This document shows, one piece after another, positions 1 to 9,286 of a stretch of DNA of 64,000 nt (positions are counted from its first letter, which is position 1; every line of letters begins with the position of its first letter). Both the position numbers and the translations under genes were made by a program. The notes beneath the pieces are model-generated. The model was given only the letters and a program-made list of their open reading frames with translations. It ran no database searches and was not told where the DNA came from. This DNA is from Paracoccus shandongensis (GTDB lineage Bacteria > Pseudomonadota > Alphaproteobacteria > Rhodobacterales > Rhodobacteraceae). The stretch is from contig NZ_JAFLRK010000002.1 of the NCBI RefSeq assembly GCF_017315735.1, positions 62,001-126,000 on the forward strand, written 5' to 3'.

Positions 1-1098
1 TTGCGGATCGGGCAGGCCGCCCGTGGTCAGCAGGCGCAGGTTCTTCTTGGCGGCGAAGATGCGTTTTGCGTCCTCGTCCGCGTCGGGGGCGATGACGACC
101 TCGGTGAAGATCTTTGCGATTTCTTCCGCAGTCGCGCCGTCCAGCGTCCGGTTCAGCGCGATGATGCCGCCAAAGGCCGAGGTGCGGTCGCAGTCGAAGG
201 CGCGCTTGTAGGCCTCCAGCGCGGTCGCGCCCCGCGCTACGCCGCAGGGGTTGGCGTGCTTGATGATCGCGCAGGCCGGGCCCTGGGCCGGATCGAATTC
301 CGCCACCAGCTCGAATGCCGCGTCGGTGTCGTTGATGTTGTTGTAGGAGAGTTCCTTGCCCTGCCACTGACGCGCCGTGGCGACGCCCGGGCGGTTGTCC
401 CCGGTGACATAGAAGGCCGCCTGCTGGTGCGGGTTCTCGCCATAGCGCAGGGGCTGCGCCAGCGTGCCCGCAAAGGCGCGGCGGCGGGGCGTGTCCTCTC
501 CGATCGCGCCCGCCAGCCAGGTGCTGACGGCGGCGTCATAGGCGGCGGTGCGCGCATAGGCGATCTGCGCCTGCCGCTGGCGGAAACCCAGCGTGGTGCG
601 GTCGTCGTTGGCGTCCAGTTCCGCCAGCAGGGCGTCGTAATCCCCCACGTCCACGATCACGGTGACAAAGCCGTGGTTCTTGGCCGCGGCCCGGATCATC
701 GCCGGGCCGCCGATGTCGATGTTCTCGATGCAGTCGTCGTAGCCCGCGCCTTTGGCCACGGTTTCCTCGAAGGGGTAAAGGTTCACGACCAGCAGGTCGA
801 TGGGGCCGATGCCATGGGCCTGCATCGCGGCCAGGTGTTCGGGGTTGTCGCGCAGCGCCAGCAGGCCGCCATGGACGACAGGGTGCAGCGTCTTGACGCG
901 GCCGTCCATCATCTCGGGGAAGCCCGTCACATCGGCCACGTCCACCACCGTCAGCCCGGACTCGCGCAGCGATTTCGCGCTGCCGCCGGTGGAGAGAATC
1001 TCGATGCCCCGGGCGTCCAGCTTGCGGGCGAAGTCGATCAGCCCGGTCTTGTCGGAAACGGAAATCAGCGCGCGTCGGATCGGCACGGGACGGGACAT
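1..1098 (-). CDS. purH: PurH, bifunctional AICAR transformylase/IMP cyclohydrolase (3' end outside window)
   Basis: Catalyses the last two steps of de novo IMP synthesis in the cytosol: formylation of AICAR with 10-formyl-THF, then ring closure. The 366 codons present begin [19 protein letters not shown] and cover the MGS-like cyclohydrolase domain (about residues 1-150, with STGGS and DGRVKTLHP) and the first part of the transformylase domain ([16 protein letters not shown]). The family is about 525-535 residues, so about a third of the C-terminus is off the left edge. The ATG at 1098 is the natural N-terminus. A 185-bp gap holding two repeat copies separates it from rsmB, which is read the same way. 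Confidence 0.96.
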   Translation of the reverse strand, partial: MSRPVPIRRALISVSDKTGLIDFARKLDARGIEILSTGGSAKSLRESGLTVVDVADVTGFPEMMDGRVKTLHPVVHGGLLALRDNPEHLAAMQAHGIGPIDLLVVNLYPFEETVAKGAGYDDCIENIDIGGPAMIRAAAKNHGFVTVIVDVGDYDALLAELDANDDRTTLGFRQRQAQIAYARTAAYDAAVSTWLAGAIGEDTPRRRAFAGTLAQPLRYGENPHQQAAFYVTGDNRPGVATARQWQGKELSYNNINDTDAAFELVAEFDPAQGPACAIIKHANPCGVARGATALEAYKRAFDCDRTSAFGGIIALNRTLDGATAEEIAKIFTEVVIAPDADEDAKRIFAAKKNLRLLTTGGLPDPQ

Positions 1099-1161
1099 GG
1101 GGGCCTCGCATCTGGTTTGCGGTGGCTTAGCGGCATGCGGGCCGAAGGTCCAGTGGCGAAG

Positions 1162-1214
1162 CCGGGGGCGCTTCGCCCCCCGGTCCCCCAGAGGATATTT
1201 AAGTGAAGAAGAAA
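1162..1214 (+). repeat. Compound intergenic repeat, copy 1
   Basis: A GC hairpin (GGGGGCGCTTCGCCCCCC) is followed by GAGGATATTT and GTGAAGAAGAAA. It lies tail-to-tail with copy 2. Bases 1203-1214 and 1223-1234 are a perfect 12-bp inverted repeat with an 8-base spacer. This copy is antisense to both flanking genes, unlike most others. Confidence 0.8.
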
Positions 1215-1222
1215 CGCAGCAA

Positions 1223-1283
1223 TTTCTTCTTCACCCAAATATCCCGGGGTGAATTGGCCGCAGGCCAAGAGGGGCAGCGCCCC
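1223..1283 (-). repeat. Compound intergenic repeat, copy 2, directly after rsmB
   Basis: Read on the minus strand, the hairpin GGGGCGCTGCCCC abuts the rsmB stop codon. It is followed by a second small hairpin (TTGGCCTGCGGCCAA), TTCACCCCGGGATATTT and GTGAAGAAGAAA. It is nearly the same as copy 3 after the amidase gene. The position suggests a 3'-UTR or termination role for rsmB. Confidence 0.82.
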
Positions 1284-2546
1284 TCAGCCGCCCCCGCCCC
1301 GCTTGCGCAGCCGCGCCATGAAGAAGCCGTCCATGCCGCCCCGGTCCGGCCAATAGTCGGGGCGGGTGCGAAGGCCGCCTTCTGGGGTGATCCAGGCGGG
1401 ATCGGTGCCGGGCAGGGCGGGCGTTTCCACCGTCAGGCCGGGATGGCGGGACAGGGCTGCGGCGACCTGCGCCTCGCCCTCGTCGGGCAGCAGCGAGCAG
1501 ACGGCATAGACCATGCGCCCGCCCGGCGGGATCAGGGACAGGGCGTGGTCGATCAGGCGGGCCTGCAGGTCCACCAGCGCCGGAATGCCCGATCCGTCGC
1601 GCAGGAAGGGCAGGTCGGGGTGGCGGCGGATCGTGCCGGTGGCCGAACAGGGCGCGTCCAGCAGGATCGCATCCAGGGGGGCGTCGGGCCGCCAGTCCAG
1701 CGCGTCCGCCGCGACCAGATCGGCACTTAGGCCGCAGCGGTTCAGGTTCTCGGCCACGCGTTTCAGGCGGGCGGGGCTGATGTCCACGGCCGTCACCTGT
1801 GCGCCTGCCGCCGCCAGTTGCAGCGTCTTGCCGCCCGGGGCCGCGCAAAGGTCCGCGATTCGTTCGCCGGGGCGCGGATCCAGCAGGCGGGCGGGCAGGG
1901 CGGCGGCGGCGTCCTGGACCCACCAGTCGCCCCCCGCGAAGCCGGGCAGGGCGGAAACTTGCGCAGGGCCGTGGATGCGCAGGGATCCGGTGGGCAGCAG
2001 GTCCGCGCCTTCGATCAGGACACCCGGCTTCGGTGTCAGATCCAGCGGGGCGCCGGCCTGATGCGCGGACTCGATGGCCAGGGCTGCGTCCTCGCCATAG
2101 GCAATCGCAACGGGCTCTCGCAGCCAGGCGGGCATCGGCTGCGGGGGCAGGGCGGACCATCCCCCGTGGCCTGCCGCCTTACGCAGCACGGCGTTCACCA
2201 TGCCCGCCGCCGCCTCGCCCTTCTTGCCCAGGCTGCGGGTCAGGTTGACCGCCGCATCGACGACGCCATGCGCCGCGCCGCCCAGCTCCAGCATCTCGAC
2301 CACCGCCAGCCGCAGTACGTCAGCGACCTGCGGCGTGGGCTTGCGGGTGACATAAGTCCCGATCACCGCGTCGGCGCGCGACTGGTGGCGCAGCACGGCG
2401 GCCGCAAGCCGTCCGGCGCGGGCCTGGTCGGCGGGCGCCAGGCCCTTCAGCGCGCCCGTCTGGTCCGACAGGGACAGCCCGTCCCGCACGCCCGCCAGCA
2501 GGCGCAAGACCCCCGACCGCGCCATATCCACGCCCTGCTTTGCCAA
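1284..2546 (-). CDS. rsmB: RsmB-family 16S rRNA (cytosine-C5) methyltransferase
   Basis: Methylates a cytosine (C967 in E. coli numbering) of 16S rRNA using S-adenosylmethionine. Residues 1-130 form a NusB-like RNA-binding domain (GVVDAAVNLTRSLG, GMVNAVLRKA). The Rossmann methyltransferase domain has the SAM loop CAAPGGKT at about 234-241, DAPCSATGT with Cys300, and the nucleophile region YAVCSLLP with Cys350. Length 420 is normal. I place the start at a TTG at 2546 with AGGA seven bases upstream; an ATG at 2525 is the alternative. It is divergent from the small DUF1674 gene and is followed immediately by repeat copy 2. Confidence 0.92.
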   Translation of the reverse strand: MAKQGVDMARSGVLRLLAGVRDGLSLSDQTGALKGLAPADQARAGRLAAAVLRHQSRADAVIGTYVTRKPTPQVADVLRLAVVEMLELGGAAHGVVDAAVNLTRSLGKKGEAAAGMVNAVLRKAAGHGGWSALPPQPMPAWLREPVAIAYGEDAALAIESAHQAGAPLDLTPKPGVLIEGADLLPTGSLRIHGPAQVSALPGFAGGDWWVQDAAAALPARLLDPRPGERIADLCAAPGGKTLQLAAAGAQVTAVDISPARLKRVAENLNRCGLSADLVAADALDWRPDAPLDAILLDAPCSATGTIRRHPDLPFLRDGSGIPALVDLQARLIDHALSLIPPGGRMVYAVCSLLPDEGEAQVAAALSRHPGLTVETPALPGTDPAWITPEGGLRTRPDYWPDRGGMDGFFMARLRKRGGGG

Positions 2547-2611
2547 ATCGCTTTCCTTTGCCTATGTCTTGTCGGAAGACTGACCCATACGCCCTGTTGA
2601 AGGATGTTTCC

Positions 2612-2803
2612 ATGAGCGAGCTTTCGCACGAAGACCGGGCCCCCCTGCCGCCCGAGGCGATCCGCGCCCTGGCCGAGGCTGCCGAACGCCGCAGGCAGGC
2701 CGCTGCCGCGCAGCCCCTGCCCAAGGAATATGGCGGCCGCGACGGGCCCGAACCTGTCCGCTTCGGCGATTACGAAAAGAACGGCCTCGCGGTGGATTTC
2801 TGA
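2612..2803 (+). CDS. DUF1674 protein, SDHAF4-like succinate dehydrogenase assembly factor
   Basis: A 63-residue protein whose C-terminus (GPEPVRFGDYEKNGLAVDF) is the DUF1674 signature, GPEPxRxGDWExxGxxxDF. Family members help flavinated SdhA assemble with SdhB. The N-terminal half is charged and probably flexible. The ATG at 2612 follows AAGGATGTTTCC; an in-frame ATG at 2540 would add a tail unlike the family. The stop is two bases before the amidase ATG, so the two genes are probably cotranscribed. Family assignment is firm; the assembly role is taken from mitochondrial and bacterial relatives. Confidence 0.85.
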   Translation: MSELSHEDRAPLPPEAIRALAEAAERRRQAAAAQPLPKEYGGRDGPEPVRFGDYEKNGLAVDF

Positions 2804-2805
2804 GC

Positions 2806-4140
2806 ATGGACTGGCTGCGCGCCTCGGCCGCCCAGCAGGGGCGCGCGATCATGGCGGGCCTTCTGGATCCCATCGACCAGACCGAGGCCTATCTGGCCGC
2901 GATCAAGGCCCATCCCGACGCCCGGCGCATCTATGCCCGCGTGACCGCCGCGCGCGCCCGGTCCGAGGCGGTGGCCGCCCATGACCGCGCCAAGCTGGAA
3001 CAACGCCGCGGGCTGCTGGACGGCGTGCCGATCAGCTGGAAGGACAACATCGACAGCGGCGGCACCGTGACCGAGGCCGGGTCCAGGCTGCTGGAAGGCC
3101 GGGTGCCGCGCAAGGATGCCATCGTGCTGGCCCGCGCCGCGCGCCAGGGCACGATCTGCCTGGGCAAGACCCACATGACGGAACTGGCCTTTTCCGGCCT
3201 GGGGCTGAACCCCCGGACGGCCACGCCGCCGAACGCCCTGGACCCCGACCTTGCGCCGGGCGGGTCTTCCTCGGGGGCGGCGGTCTCGGTGGCTTTGGGC
3301 CTGGCTGCGGCGGCGGTCGGGACGGATACGGGCGGCTCGATCCGGGTGCCCGCGGCCTGGAACGGCCTGGTGGGCTTCATGCCCACGCGCGATTCGCTGC
3401 CCGAAAAGGGCGTGGTGCCCTTGTGCCGCAAGTTCGACGTGGTGGGCCCCATCGCCCGCACGGTCGAGGATTGCGCCGAACTGTTCGCGCTGATGGCGGG
3501 AACGCGGGCCGCCGACCTGGCCGGCGCGGATATCGCCGGGCGCCGCCTGATGGTGCTGGACGGCCTGCCCTTCGAGGGGGCCGAGGAGGGCCCGGTCGCG
3601 GCCTTCGAGGATGCGGTGGACCGGCTGGCCCGGGCGGGGGCGCAGGTCACGCGCATCTCGTCGGACTGGGTGGCGAAGGCCATGCCGCTGTCGGCCGCGC
3701 TGTTTGCGCCCGAGGCCTATGGCATCTGGCGCGCCCAGATCGAGGATGCGCCGGAACTGATGTGGCAGCCGATCCTGGACCGCTTCCGCAGCGGGGCCGG
3801 TGTCAGCGCCCCCGATTACGTCGCCGCCTGGGAAAGCCTGGTGCGGATCCGGCGCAAGTGGATCAAGGAGGTGGCGTCCGGTCACGACGCGATCCTGCTG
3901 CCCACCGTGCCGATCCTGCCGCCCAATGCCGCGCGGCTGATGGCGGACGGGGACGAGTTCGTGCGCGCGAACCTGCTGACCCTGCGCAACACCCGCATCG
4001 GCAACCTGCTGGGCCTGCCGGTCTGCACGCTGCCCACCGGGCACCCTGCCTGCGGGATCTCGATCATGGGGCATGCGGGGCGGGACGGGCACCTGCTGCA
4101 TGTCGCGGCGGGGGCCGAGGCGGCTTTGGCCGTGGCCTGA
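2806..4140 (+). CDS. Amidase-signature family hydrolase
   Basis: A 444-residue amidase with the Ser-cisSer-Lys triad of the family. Lys79 is in GVPISWKDN, the Gly/Ser-rich stretch GGSSSGAAVS starts near 152 (cis-Ser about 154) and the nucleophile Ser178 is in GTDTGGSIR. The substrate cannot be read from sequence. It lacks gatB or gatC neighbours, so it is probably not the GatA subunit of the tRNA amidotransferase. It follows the DUF1674 gene by two bases. Repeat copy 3 begins 11 bases after the stop and is the likely transcript end. Confidence 0.9.
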   Translation: MDWLRASAAQQGRAIMAGLLDPIDQTEAYLAAIKAHPDARRIYARVTAARARSEAVAAHDRAKLEQRRGLLDGVPISWKDNIDSGGTVTEAGSRLLEGRVPRKDAIVLARAARQGTICLGKTHMTELAFSGLGLNPRTATPPNALDPDLAPGGSSSGAAVSVALGLAAAAVGTDTGGSIRVPAAWNGLVGFMPTRDSLPEKGVVPLCRKFDVVGPIARTVEDCAELFALMAGTRAADLAGADIAGRRLMVLDGLPFEGAEEGPVAAFEDAVDRLARAGAQVTRISSDWVAKAMPLSAALFAPEAYGIWRAQIEDAPELMWQPILDRFRSGAGVSAPDYVAAWESLVRIRRKWIKEVASGHDAILLPTVPILPPNAARLMADGDEFVRANLLTLRNTRIGNLLGLPVCTLPTGHPACGISIMGHAGRDGHLLHVAAGAEAALAVA

Positions 4141-4151
4141 TGGGGCAGGCA

Positions 4152-4219
4152 GGGGGCGCTCGCGCCCCCTTTTGGCCTGCGGCCAATTCACCCCCCGAGG
4201 ATATTTGTGTGAAGAAGAA
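4152..4219 (+). repeat. Compound intergenic repeat, copy 3, after the amidase gene
   Basis: The fullest copy. It has hairpin GGGGGCGC/GCGCCCCC, a T-rich TTTT, a second hairpin TTGGCCTGCGGCCAA, TTCACCCCCCGAGGATATTT, then GTGAAGAAGAAG. Same strand as the preceding gene. The hairpin plus TTTT could itself terminate transcription. Confidence 0.85.
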
Positions 4220-4307
4220 GCCGCCCGGCTTTCGCTGGACGCAAGGGCGCGATCACGCTAGTGTTTCCAGTGATAAACGGGGCCGAAGACCCTGAAAGCG
4301 AGGCAGA

Positions 4308-5516
4308 ATGGCGATCCCCGAGCGGTTCTCGAACCTGCCGGACTATGCGTTCCCGCGTCTGCGGGCGCTGTTGTCCGGCATCGAGCCGGGCTTGAAAGAC
4401 GGCGAAACCCCGACGGTGCTGACCATCGGCGAGCCGCGCCATGCCATACCCGATTTCGTGGCCGCCGTGATGGCCGCGAATATCGCCGGATTCGCGAAAT
4501 ACCCGCCGAACGACGGCACGCCGGGGCTGCTGTCGGCCATCGGTGCCTGGCTGCGGACGCGCTATGGCTTGGACGTGGCGCCCGACCGGATCATGGCGCT
4601 GAACGGCACGCGCGAGGGGCTGTTCAACGCGGCGCTGGCGCTGTGCCCGGAACGGAAGAACGGCGCACGTCCCGCGATCCTGATCCCGAATCCCTTCTAT
4701 CAGGTCTATGCGGTCGCCGCCGCCGCCGTGCAGGCCGAGCCCGTCTTCGTGCCCGCCACGCCGGACACCGGCAACCTGCCCGATTATGCATCCCTGCCGC
4801 CTGCCGTGCTGGACCGCACGGCCATCGCCTATCTGTGTTCGCCCGCCAACCCGCAGGGGGCGATCGCGGATCGGGATTACCTGGAACAGCTGATCGCCCT
4901 GGCGGACCGGCACGATTTCCTGGTCTTCGCCGACGAATGCTATTCCGAGATCTGGCGCGACGCCCCCCCGCCCGGCGCCCTGGCCGTGGCAACCGACATG
5001 GGGCTGGCCGACCGGGTGGTGATCTTCAATTCGCTGTCCAAGCGGTCGAACCTGCCCGGCCTGCGGTCGGGCTTCGTGGCGGGCGCTGCCCACCATGTCG
5101 CGCTGATTCGCCGCCTGCGCGCCTATGCCGGGGCGCCCTTGTCGCTGCCCGCCCAGGCCGTCAGCGAGGCCGCCTGGCGGGACGAGGCGCATGTGGCCGC
5201 CAGCCGCGCGCTGTACCAGCAGAAATACGCCATCGCCGACCGCGTGCTGGGCAATGTGCCGGGCTACCGCCCCATCCCCGGCGGGTTCTTCCTGTGGCTG
5301 CCCGTCGCGGATGGCGAGGAGGCGGCCCGGACGCTGTGGGCGCAGGCGGGCGTGCAGGTGCTGCCGGGGGCCTATCTCTCGCGCGAGGTGGACGGGCATA
5401 ATCCGGGCAAGGGCTTCATCCGGGTCGCCCTGGTGGCGGATGCGGAACAAACGGAACCGGCGCTGCAACGGCTGCGCGCGGTGCTGTATGATGGAACGAA
5501 CGGCGGGAAGGGCTAG
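4308..5516 (+). CDS. dapC: PLP-dependent class I/II aminotransferase, DapC-like (succinyldiaminopimelate transaminase)
   Basis: A fold-type I aminotransferase of 402 residues. The PLP-lysine segment SLSKRSNLPGLRSG is typical of succinyldiaminopimelate transaminases, which act in lysine and meso-diaminopimelate synthesis. Other family landmarks are YPPNDGTPGL, SPANPQG and FADECYSE. The ATG at 4308 follows AAAGCGAGGCAGA. It ends seven bases before ftsK. The aminotransferase fold is certain; the DapC role rests on motif resemblance, and another amino acid substrate is possible. Confidence 0.8.
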   Translation: MAIPERFSNLPDYAFPRLRALLSGIEPGLKDGETPTVLTIGEPRHAIPDFVAAVMAANIAGFAKYPPNDGTPGLLSAIGAWLRTRYGLDVAPDRIMALNGTREGLFNAALALCPERKNGARPAILIPNPFYQVYAVAAAAVQAEPVFVPATPDTGNLPDYASLPPAVLDRTAIAYLCSPANPQGAIADRDYLEQLIALADRHDFLVFADECYSEIWRDAPPPGALAVATDMGLADRVVIFNSLSKRSNLPGLRSGFVAGAAHHVALIRRLRAYAGAPLSLPAQAVSEAAWRDEAHVAASRALYQQKYAIADRVLGNVPGYRPIPGGFFLWLPVADGEEAARTLWAQAGVQVLPGAYLSREVDGHNPGKGFIRVALVADAEQTEPALQRLRAVLYDGTNGGKG

Positions 5517-5522
5517 GGGACG

Positions 5523-8111
5523 ATGGCAAGCTGGCAGGCAAAACACCGCGATCCGCTGTTCGACCAATCGACCCAGGCGGCGCTGGAACGGCGCGGCAAG
5601 GAATTGCTGGGCGCGGGCCTGATCGTCATCGGCATCGTGGTCGCCACCATGCTGGGCAGCTGGTCGGCCGAGGATCCCTCGTTCCTGTCCGCCACCGACG
5701 AGCCCGCGCAGAACATGCTGGGCAGCTTCGGGGCCTATGTCGCCTCGCCCTTGATGATGATCGCGGGATACGGATCCTGGATGCTGGTCGTCGCGGCCGT
5801 TGTCTGGGGCCTGCGCTTCATGCTGCACCGGGGCGAGGACCGCGTGATGCGCGGGCTGTTCACGCCCATCGCGGTGGCGCTGGCTTCGGTTTATTGCAGC
5901 ACGCTGGTGCCGGGGGCCGGGTGGGAACAGACCTATGGCCTGGGCGGGCATTTCGGCGACATGCTCATGGGCGCGCTGCTGAACCTGCTGCCGATGAAGG
6001 CGCAGATCGGCATCCGCCTGGCCGGGCTGGTCGTCGCCCTGGGGACGCTGGCCATGACCGCCTTTGTCCTGGGCTTCGAGAAGGCCGAGTTGCGCGTCTT
6101 CTGGAGGCGCTTCGTGACCGGGCTGCTGACCGCCTTTGATCTGGCCGCGGTCGCCGCCGGACGGGGGGCTGTTGCCTCGGTCGCGCTGAGGGACCGGCTC
6201 GCCGCCCGGCGCGCGGGCAAGGCCGCGCCAGACGGGGCGCCCCGCGCGCCCACCATCGCGCGCCGCAAGCCCGCCGTTCCCGCCTTCGAGCTGGAGGAAG
6301 ACCTGCCCGAGCCCGAGCTGATCGAGCGCGACGCCGATTACGACGGCGACGCCCCCTCGGCCGAGGAGGTCAGCGGGCGCATCAGCGACGCGATCCGCAC
6401 CCTGTCCCCGGCCAAGCCCTCGGTCCTGGCCGTGGTGGCCGCGCGCCTGACACGGGAGGGCAACCGCGAGGAGGCTGCCGATCCGGTCCCGGCCGATCCC
6501 GCCGCCGCGCCCCGCGCCGCCGTGCCGCCGATGAAGAAGCCCGCCCCGGCCCGTCCGGTGCGCGACGGGGCTGCCCCGGACCTGACCTTCGAGGACGTGC
6601 TGAACACCTATGAACGCCCGCCGCTGGACCTGCTGACCGCGCCCTCGGCCGGCGACCAGGCGACCGTTTCCGAAGACGTGCTGATGGACAACGCCCGGAT
6701 GCTGGAAGCGGTGCTGGACGATTACGGCGTCAAGGGCCAGATCACCGAGGTCCGTCCCGGCCCGGTCGTGACGCTTTACGAACTGGAACCCGCGCCGGGG
6801 CTGAAGGCCAGCCGCGTGATCGGCTTGTCCGACGACATCGCGCGGTCCATGTCGGCCTTGTCGGCGCGGGTTTCCACCGTGCCGGGCCGCACCGTGATCG
6901 GGATCGAACTGCCCAATGCCCGGCGCGAAAAGGTGCTGCTGCGGGAAATCCTGGCCTCCCGCGCCTTTGGCGACGGCACGCAGCCCTTGCCGCTGGCGCT
7001 TGGCAAGGACATCGGCGGCGATCCGGTCGTGGCGAACCTGGCCAAGATGCCCCACCTGCTGATCGCGGGGACCACCGGGTCGGGGAAATCGGTGGCGATC
7101 AACACCATGATCCTGTCGCTGCTGTACAAGCTGACGCCCGACGAATGCCGGCTGATCATGATCGACCCCAAGATGCTGGAACTGTCGGTCTATGACGGCA
7201 TCCCGCATCTGCTGTCCCCGGTCGTCACCGACCCGAAAAAGGCCGTGGTCGCCCTGAAATGGGTCGTGGGCGAGATGGAGGAGCGGTACCGCCGCATGTC
7301 CAAGATGGGCGTGCGCAACATCGAGGGCTACAACACCCGCGTCCGCGAGGCGCTGTCGCGGAACGAGATGTTCAAGCGCACCGTCCAGACCGGCTTTGAC
7401 GAGGACACCGGCGAGCCGATCTTCGAGACCGAGGAGTTCAAGCCCGAGACCTTCCCCTATATCGTCGTGATCGTGGACGAGATGGCCGACCTGATGATGG
7501 TCGCGGGGAAAGAGATCGAGGCCTGCATCCAGCGCCTGGCGCAGATGGCCCGCGCGTCCGGCATCCACCTGATCATGGCGACGCAGCGGCCTTCGGTCGA
7601 TGTGATCACCGGCACGATCAAGGCGAACTTCCCCACCCGGATCTCCTTCCAGGTCACGTCCAAGATCGACAGCCGCACCATCCTGGGCGAGCAGGGGGCC
7701 GAGCAGCTGCTGGGCCAGGGCGACATGCTGTATATGGGCAACGGCGCCCGCATCACCCGCATCCACGGGCCGTTTGTCAGCGACGAGGAGGTCGAGGAGG
7801 TCGTAACGCACCTGAAATCCTTCGGCCCGCCGTCCTACAAGTCGGGCGTTGTCGAGGGGCCGGAAGACGAGGTGGCCTCGGACATCGACGCCGTGCTGGG
7901 CTTGGGCGGCGAAGGCGGGGACGATGCGCTTTACGACCAGGCGGTGATGATCGTCGCCAAGGACCGCAAGTGTTCCACCAGCTATATCCAGAGGAAGCTC
8001 GCCATCGGCTATAACAAGGCCGCGCGGCTGGTCGAGCAGATGGAGGAGCAGGGGGTGGTTTCGGCGGCGAACCACGTGGGCAAGCGGGAGGTGCTGGTGC
8101 CGGAGGTGTAG
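5523..8111 (+). CDS. ftsK: FtsK/SpoIIIE DNA translocase
   Basis: A membrane-anchored ATPase that pumps chromosome termini through the division septum and activates XerCD at dif. The 862-residue protein has four predicted N-terminal membrane helices (about residues 30-190), a linker rich in Ala, Pro and Glu (about 215-390), a RecA-like motor with Walker A GTTGSGKS near 516-523 and Walker [12 protein letters not shown], and a C-terminal winged-helix gamma domain (from about 798) that reads KOPS sites. The linker is short compared with E. coli FtsK but usual for alphaproteobacteria. It is probably cotranscribed with the aminotransferase upstream. The DUF2189 gene converges from the other side. 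Confidence 0.96.
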   Translation: MASWQAKHRDPLFDQSTQAALERRGKELLGAGLIVIGIVVATMLGSWSAEDPSFLSATDEPAQNMLGSFGAYVASPLMMIAGYGSWMLVVAAVVWGLRFMLHRGEDRVMRGLFTPIAVALASVYCSTLVPGAGWEQTYGLGGHFGDMLMGALLNLLPMKAQIGIRLAGLVVALGTLAMTAFVLGFEKAELRVFWRRFVTGLLTAFDLAAVAAGRGAVASVALRDRLAARRAGKAAPDGAPRAPTIARRKPAVPAFELEEDLPEPELIERDADYDGDAPSAEEVSGRISDAIRTLSPAKPSVLAVVAARLTREGNREEAADPVPADPAAAPRAAVPPMKKPAPARPVRDGAAPDLTFEDVLNTYERPPLDLLTAPSAGDQATVSEDVLMDNARMLEAVLDDYGVKGQITEVRPGPVVTLYELEPAPGLKASRVIGLSDDIARSMSALSARVSTVPGRTVIGIELPNARREKVLLREILASRAFGDGTQPLPLALGKDIGGDPVVANLAKMPHLLIAGTTGSGKSVAINTMILSLLYKLTPDECRLIMIDPKMLELSVYDGIPHLLSPVVTDPKKAVVALKWVVGEMEERYRRMSKMGVRNIEGYNTRVREALSRNEMFKRTVQTGFDEDTGEPIFETEEFKPETFPYIVVIVDEMADLMMVAGKEIEACIQRLAQMARASGIHLIMATQRPSVDVITGTIKANFPTRISFQVTSKIDSRTILGEQGAEQLLGQGDMLYMGNGARITRIHGPFVSDEEVEEVVTHLKSFGPPSYKSGVVEGPEDEVASDIDAVLGLGGEGGDDALYDQAVMIVAKDRKCSTSYIQRKLAIGYNKAARLVEQMEEQGVVSAANHVGKREVLVPEV

Positions 8112-8180
8112 GGCGCAGAACGCCCCGCCCGAGGCGCCGGCACAGGCACCGGGCGTTTGCCGCGTTTGCGCCGAAGGTGC

Positions 8181-9068
8181 CTAGACTTCCAACTCGGTCG
8201 CACGATCAGACCAGGACACGGCCCTGCGGTAAAGATGCCAGGTCGCGTGGCCCAGGATGGGCAGCACCACGATCAGCCCGGCAAAGAACGGAATCATCCC
8301 CAGCATCAGCGACACCGCGACGATCAGCCCCCAAAGCGCGGCCGCGCCGGGGTTGCGGCGCACCACGGCCAGCGAGGTCGCCAAGGCCACCGGCACGCCC
8401 ACCGGACGGTCGATCAGCATCGGGAACGACACCAGGCTGATGCACAGCACCACGGCTGCGAAAACGAAGCCGACGCCCATCCCGACAAGGATCATCGCCC
8501 ATCCCGCGCTTGTGGTCAGGGTATCGCCGATAAAGGCGCGGATGCTGTCGTAAGGTTCCGGCCCCAGGCTGGCGGCCCAGATCGTATGCGCGGCAAACAG
8601 CCAGACGACGAAGATCACCACCAGAAGAACGGCCAGCGAAATCACCGGCCCCAGCACCTGGCCCGTCAGTGCGGACAGCGCCGCGCGCCAGTCCGCTTCC
8701 TCGCCCGCCTCGCGCCGCCGGCTCATCTCGTAAAGGCCGACCGCCGCGACCGGGCCGACCAGGGGAAAGCCCGAGACCAATGGGAAAAGCAGGTGCGGCT
8801 GCCCCGCATTGAAGGCCCAGACGGCAAGGACGAAGCCGATTACCGGATACAGCGCGACCGCCATGATCACGTCCGAACGAAGCGCGGCGAAGTCTTCGAC
8901 CCCCTTGCGGATCGCTGCGCGGATATCGCCCAGGCCGATGCGGTTGACCACGGGCCGGGTCAGTTCGTGGCTGCCGATCCCCTCGACCGCCTCGCCAAGG
9001 CCGTGGCCCATGCGGGCCAAGCGTTGCGCGCTCCAGCTTAGCGGGTTTCCGATCGTCTTGTCGGGCAT
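8181..9068 (-). CDS. DUF2189 integral membrane protein
   Basis: A 295-residue multi-pass membrane protein of unknown function. About six hydrophobic segments are visible (for example 68-85, 94-112, 146-168, 188-215, 243-270), with the family stretch GFPLVGPVAAVGLYEMSRRRE near 100-120. The ATG at 9068 is preceded by AGGGAGGATGAATCC. It converges on ftsK with a 69-bp gap. No operon partner is evident. Family assignment comes from the conserved GPVAAVGLYE...SRRRE block; no role is proposed. Confidence 0.82.
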   Translation of the reverse strand: MPDKTIGNPLSWSAQRLARMGHGLGEAVEGIGSHELTRPVVNRIGLGDIRAAIRKGVEDFAALRSDVIMAVALYPVIGFVLAVWAFNAGQPHLLFPLVSGFPLVGPVAAVGLYEMSRRREAGEEADWRAALSALTGQVLGPVISLAVLLVVIFVVWLFAAHTIWAASLGPEPYDSIRAFIGDTLTTSAGWAMILVGMGVGFVFAAVVLCISLVSFPMLIDRPVGVPVALATSLAVVRRNPGAAALWGLIVAVSLMLGMIPFFAGLIVVLPILGHATWHLYRRAVSWSDRATELEV

Positions 9069-9286
9069 GGATTCATCCTCCCTGTCTGGAGGGTCCAGGG
9101 CCGGTCAGGGCGTCCGCCGGAGAACCCGGCACCGCCCGCGAACATGCCGGGCCGAACCATCCTCTGGCACCAGTCTAGCAGATGCAAGGGCAGGTTGCAC
9201 TGCCCAATCCCGCCGCGCCTCGGCGTAGCCCTGCAAGGCCGCCCCTGCCGCTGGCACCCTCGCCCTCAAGGCGGTATATCCAGCCT

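Noticed and set aside
1162..1283. Interpretation of the hairpin pair as an insertion sequence end or CRISPR repeat
   Set aside because: There is no transposase gene, no target-site duplication that I can see, and copies are dispersed singly, not as spaced arrays.
2806..4140. GatA subunit of the glutamyl-tRNA(Gln) amidotransferase
   Set aside because: No gatB or gatC neighbours and a sequence closer to stand-alone amidases; treated as a generic amidase.
4188..8075. Very long open frame (about 1295 codons) on the minus strand opposite the dapC-like gene and ftsK
   Set aside because: GC-rich genes with strong third-position GC bias create long antisense frames. Its translation is rich in Arg, His and Gln with no domain, and the + strand genes here are unmistakable.
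9182..9286. Upstream extension of the DUF2268 frame to 9182
   Set aside because: The added residues (Pro/Ala-rich) precede the family-like MTVWNIHLLNAR start and look non-coding.
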